Program-made: the position numbers and the translations under genes
The notes under the pieces: model-generated
Databases searched by the model: none
Told to the model about the DNA's origin: nothing
What the model saw: the letters and a program-made list of their open reading frames with translations, nothing else
NCBI GenBank assembly: GCA_030278955.1
Contig: JAOANR010000005.1
Span: forward strand, 32,913,849-32,977,848
DNA: 64,000 nucleotides
Source of the DNA: Hygrophila difformis
Lineage: Eukaryota > Streptophyta > Magnoliopsida > Lamiales > Acanthaceae
Direction: 5' to 3'
Part shown: piece by piece, positions 57,087 to 64,000 of the stretch
How positions within the stretch are numbered: the stretch's first letter is position 1
Layout of the letters: every line of letters starts with the position of its first letter

Positions 57087-59427
57087 TGTAACACCCCGGA
57101 TTTGATAACCCAGGCCGGGATGCCACCGCCACACCTCCCTAGCAAGACACGGATTCTCCGAGCTTGCTAAAGAGATGCAAGGCTATGGGTTTTGGAAATA
57201 TTTTTAAAAACAAGTCCGGAATTGCTTAAAATAATAATAATACATCATCCACACATGTAATAATAATAATAATAAATTTGCAGCGGAAATTTAAAGATAG
57301 GGCCGACATGGCCAAAGTCGGGTTAACAAGCCCGTGTGCAAGTCATGTAGAATAAATAACTAAATGTCCAAAGTGATCCCCCGATGCATGATCATGCTCC
57401 GTACTCTGTAATAGAAAAATAAACAACGAGTTTTATCAATATATAAAATACTGAGTAAGTTAATCCCTAACGTAACAATAAAGGGGTTTTAAAAATTATT
57501 CAATTAATTTAAAAATTATACTTTTACTCAGACTTACTTGAAATACTAAAAATTCATAATTTAACTTACAGCGGAAAAACATAATTAATTATGCGAGACT
57601 CGAATGCAAAATTTAAAGGCGTAATTAGAAAGCATAATTTAAAAGCGTGATAAATAAATACAGCTTCATTAAATCCCGATAACTAAGAAGAGGACACCAC
57701 ACAAGGGAGATCATTAACGAGGCAATCTCAATAATCATAATCAGTTAGCCGGTGAGTCGGCGGCCGCAGCCATATCAGTGTTGACTGCCGTTTTGGCTAG
57801 CCATGTATCTCGATTGCCATTCCGGCAAGCCGTGTGTATTGATTGCCATTTTGGCAAGCCGTGTCTATCGATTGCCATTTTGGCAAGCCGTGTGTATCGA
57901 TTGCCATTTGACAAGCCGTGTGTATCGATTGCCATTTGGCAAGCCGTGTGTATCTACTGTCAATTTGACAGGCGTGTATATCAACTGCCGTTTCGGCAGG
58001 CCATGTGCACAATTGCCGTTTTAGCTTAGTAAGGAGATCACTAACGAGGCAATCTCAGATGGTAGGGAGACCACTAACGAGGCAGTCTCAAAGATAGTTG
58101 TATGAAGATCGGTTCAGCCTAGTGAACGGGATTTTTCGAAAATTTATGTTTCATCGTTTACAAGATATTCAATATCGCGATTCATAGATTGAGTTTTCTC
58201 AAGTTCGAAAAATCCAATTCGTCACAGGTTACGCCTTTTTAATTTAAAAATCCATCTTTTAACCAAAAATTCTGAAATTTATACTATAGCTCAATGACAC
58301 CCATACGAACAACTTTTATGTTTTAAGTTTCCCGAAATTAGGTAAGGAAACAAGTCGAATTTCACAATCTTTTCAAAACCCAAAATCTGTCAACTTCCCG
58401 GTAACAGCGCACTGTTTTTAAAACATGTTTTTGACCAAGTAAACGATCTCTAAAAATTATGAATTTTTTACAGGCGCGTACACGACACGAAAATGAACAA
58501 GTTTTATTAGAGGCATTTTGTCCGAAAACACTCCGGATCAGATCAGTTTCGCGCATCAAGTTAGATAAGAAAATCTGTTCAGAAACTTCATTTTAAAACG
58601 ATGATTGTTCAGACCGATTTTGAAGGCCCAAAAGTTAACGAAAACTCACGAAATTTTACGAACACAATATTTAAACAGTTAGCTACAACTTTTGTTTTTA
58701 CATTAAAGTTTAGTTTTGAAGTAATCCATTAGAAAAACGTTAAAGAAGTCGGACAAGAAATTCTGTCAGCTTTTACGGGTTTGAAGAATAACTCATAAAA
58801 TACCAGAACGGATTTGACAGACCAAACGTCGATGAAAAATTCTGAAATTTTAACACGATATACTTTAACTCATTAGGCACAAGTTTGTAGTTTTAAGTTT
58901 CTCCGTTTGAAAGCTCGAAAAGGGCTTAAAAGTTGGATTTCAGAAAACGCGCGTAGGTGAGTTCTTGGTGACAGATTTTAGTATTTTGTTTAGATCTCTC
59001 GAAACACTCGACCAAGGGACTCCAAAATTGATACGCAAGGAGTTAACTTACATGTCTATGGATTGGTCTTTCGAAAATCCTCAGATCTACGCCTTCGAAG
59101 TGTCCAAAGATTCCCCTCTTCGCCGCAACGCTTCCGATACTACATTTTCGACACGCGGTGAAGGATTCTTAGTTTTCCAACTACAAAACTCGAAATAAGA
59201 ATGAATAAAGGACTGGAAACAACTTACCAACACTCCTTAAACCTTGAATTCCTTGATCTATACACCTCCTTGGTCGGATTCTTCCGTCGGAAACACAAGA
59301 ATTAGGGTTTTCGGAAGGGGGTTTGAAGGTGGAGGAGTAATGGAGAGAATATGGGATGGTGGAGGGGATATGATCTGAGATTATGGCCAACAATTAGCCA
59401 AATCTCGCCCCTAATACCCTTCCATTG
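57087..59427 (-). repeat. LTR F2 of the D/F family, cut by E2
   Basis: Starts TGTAACACCCCGGATTTG and aligns with the solo LTR F from 33920. The block GAGCTTGCTAAAGAGATGC and the 'ggccgacatggcc' phrase are shared. About 2.34 kb are present before E2 interrupts; the remainder lies outside the window. It may be a solo LTR or the 3' LTR of a minus-strand element. Five bases before it (ggtca) are the possible left target duplication. Confidence 0.85.
57784..58024. repeat. Hairpin minisatellite in F2, about nine units
   Basis: Units of about 27-30 bp read (A/C)TTGCC-ATTT-GGCAA(G) followed by GCCGTGTGTATCG. Each unit can form a small hairpin; arms vary in pairs between units. In D the same place has one related hairpin (40158-40174), and the block 'ggagatca(c/t)taacgaggcaatctca' flanks the array (57705, 58031, 58063). 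Confidence 0.85.
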
Positions 59428-59763
59428 TGAAACTTTTGACAAATTTCATGGTGCAGCCGGGGTAAACGATTCAATCTTAACAGACATCAGTGTTCAATAC
59501 TTAATATAGTATTATTTATTACAACTGTCTGCATCTTCCCCGGCAACGGGGCCATGAAACTTTTGACAATTTCCCACACGAGTATTTTATAAAATATATT
59601 AAGATCGAATTTATTAAATGAAAAGAGTTATGATTCACGGAAAGGGGTTTAAGGATATATTCCACTTTTTATTACTCATGTGGGAAACTTTGATTTCAAA
59701 CAGCGCTGTGGAACTCCCCGGCAAGAAAGTTTTGACAATTTCCTGCCATGAAGATCCTCGCCA
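59428..59763 (-). other. LTR-stub and primer-site modules of E2
   Basis: Module starts TGAAACTTTTGAC at 59428, 59555 and 59764. The primer site complement TCCCCGGCAACGGGGCCA is at 59537-59554 (one change from E1) and a decayed one, ctccccggcaagaaa, at about 59717. The order of short and long modules differs from E1. Confidence 0.65.
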
Positions 59764-62196
59764 TGAAACTTTTGACAACTTCCCACTATATGAGTATTTT
59801 CTGAAAAATAATAATCCCGATTTAATTTTATTTAATAAAACCAATTTATGAGGATGGAGTTGGGATTAGGGATATATTTATAGGTTGTCACATTTTTATT
59901 ACTCGTGTTAAGAAACTGTGCCCCCGAAAGCGCACGGTGTCAAAAATTGCAGTAATTTATAGTAAGACCGGATCGTTCACTGGAGGATGTGCGATAGAAG
60001 CAGGGCCCACGTCGTTTACTAAGATTTTCCACTCGGTTACTCGATTCAAGTTTTGTAATGGTTTCTAACAACTACTTGACAATAATTTTAAACTAGACTA
60101 TGGAAGCAATTAAAATTATTCTACAAAGCATGGTAAAGTTATTCTAGAAAGCAATTAAATTTATTTTACGAAAGCGTATAAAATTATGCTACACTATCTA
60201 GAAAGCAGATTTAAAATGTGACAGAAGGGACAAGGAGAAAATAATAAAAATTGGACAAGATTCAGATGAAGCACAAGTAAACTTCCATTTTAATACACAG
60301 ATCTTTGCTTGGGATAATCCTTTCAGTTAGCTAACTCTCATGCTTTCTAGACTATGTTCCCTTTAACAGACAGGTACTTACAGTAAGAATTTACATGCAT
60401 CTTAAGACCTCAACCTCTAAGGTACCACAAATTAATAACTGCCCCTGCTGAGGTGTGTTATTCCTCCGTGGTGGATAAGCAATACCTAACACATCATTAG
60501 TTGACATGCCAAGTACTCCTATCATCCCCCTTGTCACACCCAAAGTCCAAATCTAATCCCGAACTAGTCCATAACTCTTAAACCTTACAACCGGCGGCCA
60601 ATATCTAATTCTTCCGAGTGACCTCTATGAAAGCATTTTAAAGAAAGCAATGAAGAAAGCAGTAAAGAAAGCATTTAAAAACCTATCACTCGGAAGTTTT
60701 AAAAGTCATCTCATTCCGTTAGTATAAAAGAGCCCCTGGTCTTGGTGACCAGATGCAGATTTAGAACTTGCCAAATATCAGTAAGCCACAGGGCTTATAA
60801 CATCCGGTTAGTTATGAGATACAAACATGAGTGGAACAGACCTATGAAGGTTTATTCCGAATGTACTCACTCAAGACTCAATTTTAGGCTTTGGTGGGAG
60901 AAGATAGTAGTTGAAAGAGTACTCAACCCTACCTTAGAAATTAACCAAGGCCTACATGTTGTTCCTCTAATATTATTTATCACATCTTATCCGAATCTAA
61001 GTGGATACTAATTTGATGCGATACTTAATAGAAGATTTCCAACACACAGTAATTTTGAGAAACAAATAGATATTTGAAAATCATTCCCTAAACAGGTACT
61101 AAACTCTCAATTAAAACACAGAACCTTTCAGTCTAGGTGAGACCTAATCGCTGACTCTGCTTCTAAGTTCTCAAAATCAAATCCCTAGTAGAATATGAAT
61201 TAGTCATAACTGTGAAATTATCCCTCACTCAGATCCGGATTTTATAAAGTGATTTTTGTGAAAATTTATTATGCAACATCTGATTTCAATCAAGACTTCT
61301 ATGTCCAAGGAGAATGATCTCTAAAATATTATAGACTACAATATCTACATAATAATATCATGCATACATGTATATGAGAAGTGAAATAAAATGTCCCAAA
61401 ATATATGGTGGGATTAGACAGAATTTGATACACAAAGATGGATTAGCCTGAGATAAGAAGAATTTGGCTAAAAAGAGTGCCAGAAATAATTGGGGTTATC
61501 CGGACTACAAACATCTGCTATCTGGTTCCCAAGTATTCCAGATGGAATTATTTTTAGACAGTAGGGATCCCTTAATGACAGTGATCGCTATCATCGAGAG
61601 TCCTACTGTCTATGAGTGAGGAAAAACCTACACGTTTTCTTACTACAGTAATGCTATAACAGTGTTGATCAACACTATCTAACAGTGCTGTAGCTCGAAA
61701 TTCAGGTTTGAAATTAAGATAAAGAAAAGAAAACTGTATCTAATTAGGAGTTGGCTGAGTGACTAATCGTTATCCCCGTGAAGGGACCTTTTCGCCGTAG
61801 CTTCCACCAACCATTAATCAGATCATGCAAAATAACGAGTAATAATTAACACACAGAAGACGAGCTAATCGTTATCCCGGTGAAGGGACCTTTTCACCAA
61901 CATTGATCTGTGATATTTCTTATTACCCATTCATACACACAATAAAAGGGAAAAATAAACAAGATTAAGAAAATGTTCCTTATTACCCATTCATACCCAC
62001 AATGAACAGAAAAGATGAAATTAAAAGAATATTTTTGTTACTGTGTGAGTGTTAATCACACAATAATGTAGACTCTAATGAGTTGAGATGTGTAATGGAT
62101 AAAATTAGATGTAATGGGCCTAAGCCCAATACATCCATGCAACTTACACAGCTCAGGAAGATAAAATATTTTTGGAGTTTTAAAATAGAAGGAAGA

Positions 62197-62777
62197 AAGC
62201 AATTCGGTCTACTAGGTGAGGTGCAAATTAGACCGAATTGAGGATGCATGAGGTATGAAGTAATACCTTACCCAGTTAATCCTTGTAAAGCATGAAACAT
62301 CATCTTATTCGAATTGTCGAAGCAATTCGGTCTAAACCGAATTGGACAATTCGAATTGATAAAGTCATTCCTTCACTCAAATTTGGCTAAGGCATTTACC
62401 CCAAAATGAGGGTAATTCGAATTGCCAAGTGAATTCGGTCTAGACCGAATTGGCAATTCAAATTGGTAAGAGACATAAGATAAACTAAGGCATGAAGGTA
62501 TGGAATGCATACAATATGGTGAACAAGGTTAATTTGGTCTATGAGAGTAATTCGGTCTAAAACGAATTCGCACAGACCGAATTGTTTGTACACCATATGA
62601 GAGCAATTTTTGCTATGTAATACGGTCTCATGGGCAATTCGGTTTAGACCGAATTGCCTAGACCGAATTGCATATATGTTTTCACATAGGGCATTCAACA
62701 AGTATTTTTCGCATGCAATTCCATTTTCATGGGCAATTCGGTTTAGACCGAATTACCTCAAATCGAATTGCATGTCT
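62197..62777. repeat. Nested-palindrome array 1 of E2, six units
   Basis: Units at about 62200, 62307, 62412, 62529, 62619 and 62714 correspond one to one to those of E1. Several outer arms differ from E1 in both halves at once so that pairing is kept. Confidence 0.85.
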
Positions 62778-63666
62778 TTTTCCACATTAGAGATATTTTT
62801 GTGCTCACAAGTACAGGTTCGGTTTACACTGTGTGGTCTATGATGGATGAGAATTACCTAATCCTTCATTTCACATCAGTGTCACCTCACAGCCACATTA
62901 GTGAGCAATTTAAGGAAAATAGCAATACTAGGATACGTGTCTAGCAGGCATTTGGCATGAATTAAACCCTATTTCTACAAACAAGACATCAAAGGCTTAA
63001 GAACCTAACATACTAAGAAAAATAAGAACTACATGCATAAGGGTAAGAACACTTACATTATCTAAAGCAACAATAAACTAAATAAAGAGAAGAAAAACAG
63101 CAGCACAAGATATAAAAAAAAATAAATTCTAACAACCCTAAAATCATCTAAACCTAAGAACACTCATTTGAAGCACTAAGGTATAAGAACAAGCCAAAAA
63201 CCCACTAAACATGCATTTATTAAGAATGTAAGTCAACTAGGACATAATAAATGTAACCTAGTTGAAACAAACAAACATTCTAACATTTATTGCTAAGGAA
63301 AGCATTAAATGAGTGCCAAACACATGAAATAAAAACCCATTTCTGGATCTTTTCTTGTATTAGCACTTGAAAGCAAATTAATAACCCTAAAACCATCATT
63401 AACTTGAAGGTAGGGTTCATTCTAACTACAAAGCATTTAAAGTGTATGGTAATGGCTACACTAAAGGTAGTAACAAGCTTCTATAAAAATAAACTAAAAT
63501 CAAAAGCATTAAACCTACACTACAAGCTTGAAAAATAAACTAACTAAACTAAACTACCTACCTAACCCTTAAGGGGTGGAGAAAACCTTCTGCTCCTTCT
63601 TTTTGTCTCCCAGAAAATGTCAAACTGTGTAAGTGTTAGAATTTTTCTTGTGTTGAGGAAGGTCAG

Positions 63667-63674
63667 CTTTTATA
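63667..63674 (-). promoter_or_regulatory. TATA box of the E2 LTR
   Basis: The minus strand reads TATAAAAG at the place equivalent to 53744-53751 in E1. Confidence 0.5.
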
Positions 63675-63767
63675 CTTCTTCTCGGAACCCTAGGCCCATT
63701 AGGGCCCATCCACAGTGCCATGCATTTCTCACGTGCTCACAGCTTCAATTTGGATGCAATTTTGAAT

Positions 63768-63950
63768 GTGATTCGAATTGCATGAGGTCTTCCTTGATCT
63801 TGAGCATGAATGCAGTGTTCTTTTATCAATTCGGTTTATGGGTAGACCGAATTGGCCTTGTCGAACTGATGATGGCTCCTGTTTGGCTTCCTTGCTTTGA
63901 GGCAATTCGATCTATGCAATCAATTCAGTTTAGACCGAATTGCATAGATC
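63768..63950. repeat. Nested-palindrome array 2 of E2, partly in window
   Basis: Three units (about 63770, 63826, 63899) correspond to units 7-9 of E1; the fourth is beyond the end. The first is reduced to one arm. Confidence 0.75.
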
Positions 63951-64000
63951 AAACCTCTTCTTTTCTGTTCTGCTTAGGGTCTTCTTCTTTCCATAGTGCA

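Larger units (their letters stand above)
59428..64000 (-). mobile_element. Second copy E2 of the E element, runs off the window
   Basis: It starts TGAAACTTTTGAC after cattg (59423-59427, possible left duplication). It is collinear with E1 from the primer site to near 54090 of E1 and encodes nothing. It is diverged from E1 at many sites and has an additional copy of the 'cttattacccattcata' block near 61978. The right end is outside the window. Confidence 0.8.

Noticed and set aside
57778..58029. Open frames on both strands with repeated CHFGKP-like peptides
   Set aside because: They are translations of the hairpin minisatellite, whose unit length is near a multiple of three.

Overview
The window is nuclear DNA of a flowering plant, most likely a eudicot (inference). 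It is AT-rich, has no bacterial-style operons, and is packed with Ty3/gypsy LTR retrotransposons, hAT and Stowaway DNA elements, a Helitron, a SINE and a LINE fragment. Only one recognisable host gene is present, a damaged carboxylesterase near 25.3-26.5 kb. No rRNA or tRNA gene and no CRISPR array was seen.

Left part (1-10.2 kb): a non-autonomous Helitron (34-983); an Athila-like element on + (about 1812-6625) that kept gag and protease but lost RT, RNase H and most of integrase; and, around it, two pieces of a Tat-like element on the minus strand (B1: 3' LTR scrap at 1482-1626, and protease-gag-5' LTR at 6626-10215). From 10.2 to 27.0 kb lies a lower-density island of unique-looking DNA holding a hAT MITE (11284-11542), a GATC-rich hAT-type element G1 (11820-22462) that carries a nearly intact Tekay/Del-type chromovirus C (12119-22186), a Stowaway MITE, a second GATC element G2, a hAT-like element H with a SINE and a LINE 3' end inside it, and the carboxylesterase.

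Right part (27.0-64 kb) is a nest of insertions. A Tat-like element B2 (27025-57086, minus strand) is about 11.3 kb without its guests. It was hit by a 2.5-kb solo LTR F (33920-36410, TSD cattc) in its RT and by a second chromovirus D (38479-54731, TSD tctt[c/t]) near the gag/protease border. D was itself hit in its 3' LTR by E1 (49651-54524, TSD atata). An LTR of the D/F family (F2, from 57087) interrupts the right LTR of B2, and F2 in turn holds E2 (59428 to the window end).

The retroelement genes work together in the usual way: Gag forms the particle, protease matures it, RT and RNase H copy the RNA from a tRNA-primed site, and integrase inserts the copy. Most copies here are broken; C is the best preserved (one frameshift and one nonsense codon seen, LTRs with about 11 substitutions by eye). 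The less ordinary signals are: arrays of nested palindromes with compensatory changes inside the E LTRs; a short coiled-coil ORF between primer site and gag shared by chromoviruses C and D; a hairpin minisatellite in F2; an antisense ORF in B2; reshuffled LTR/primer-site modules in E; and a doubled polypurine tract in C and D. All boundaries were read by eye; no database search was possible.
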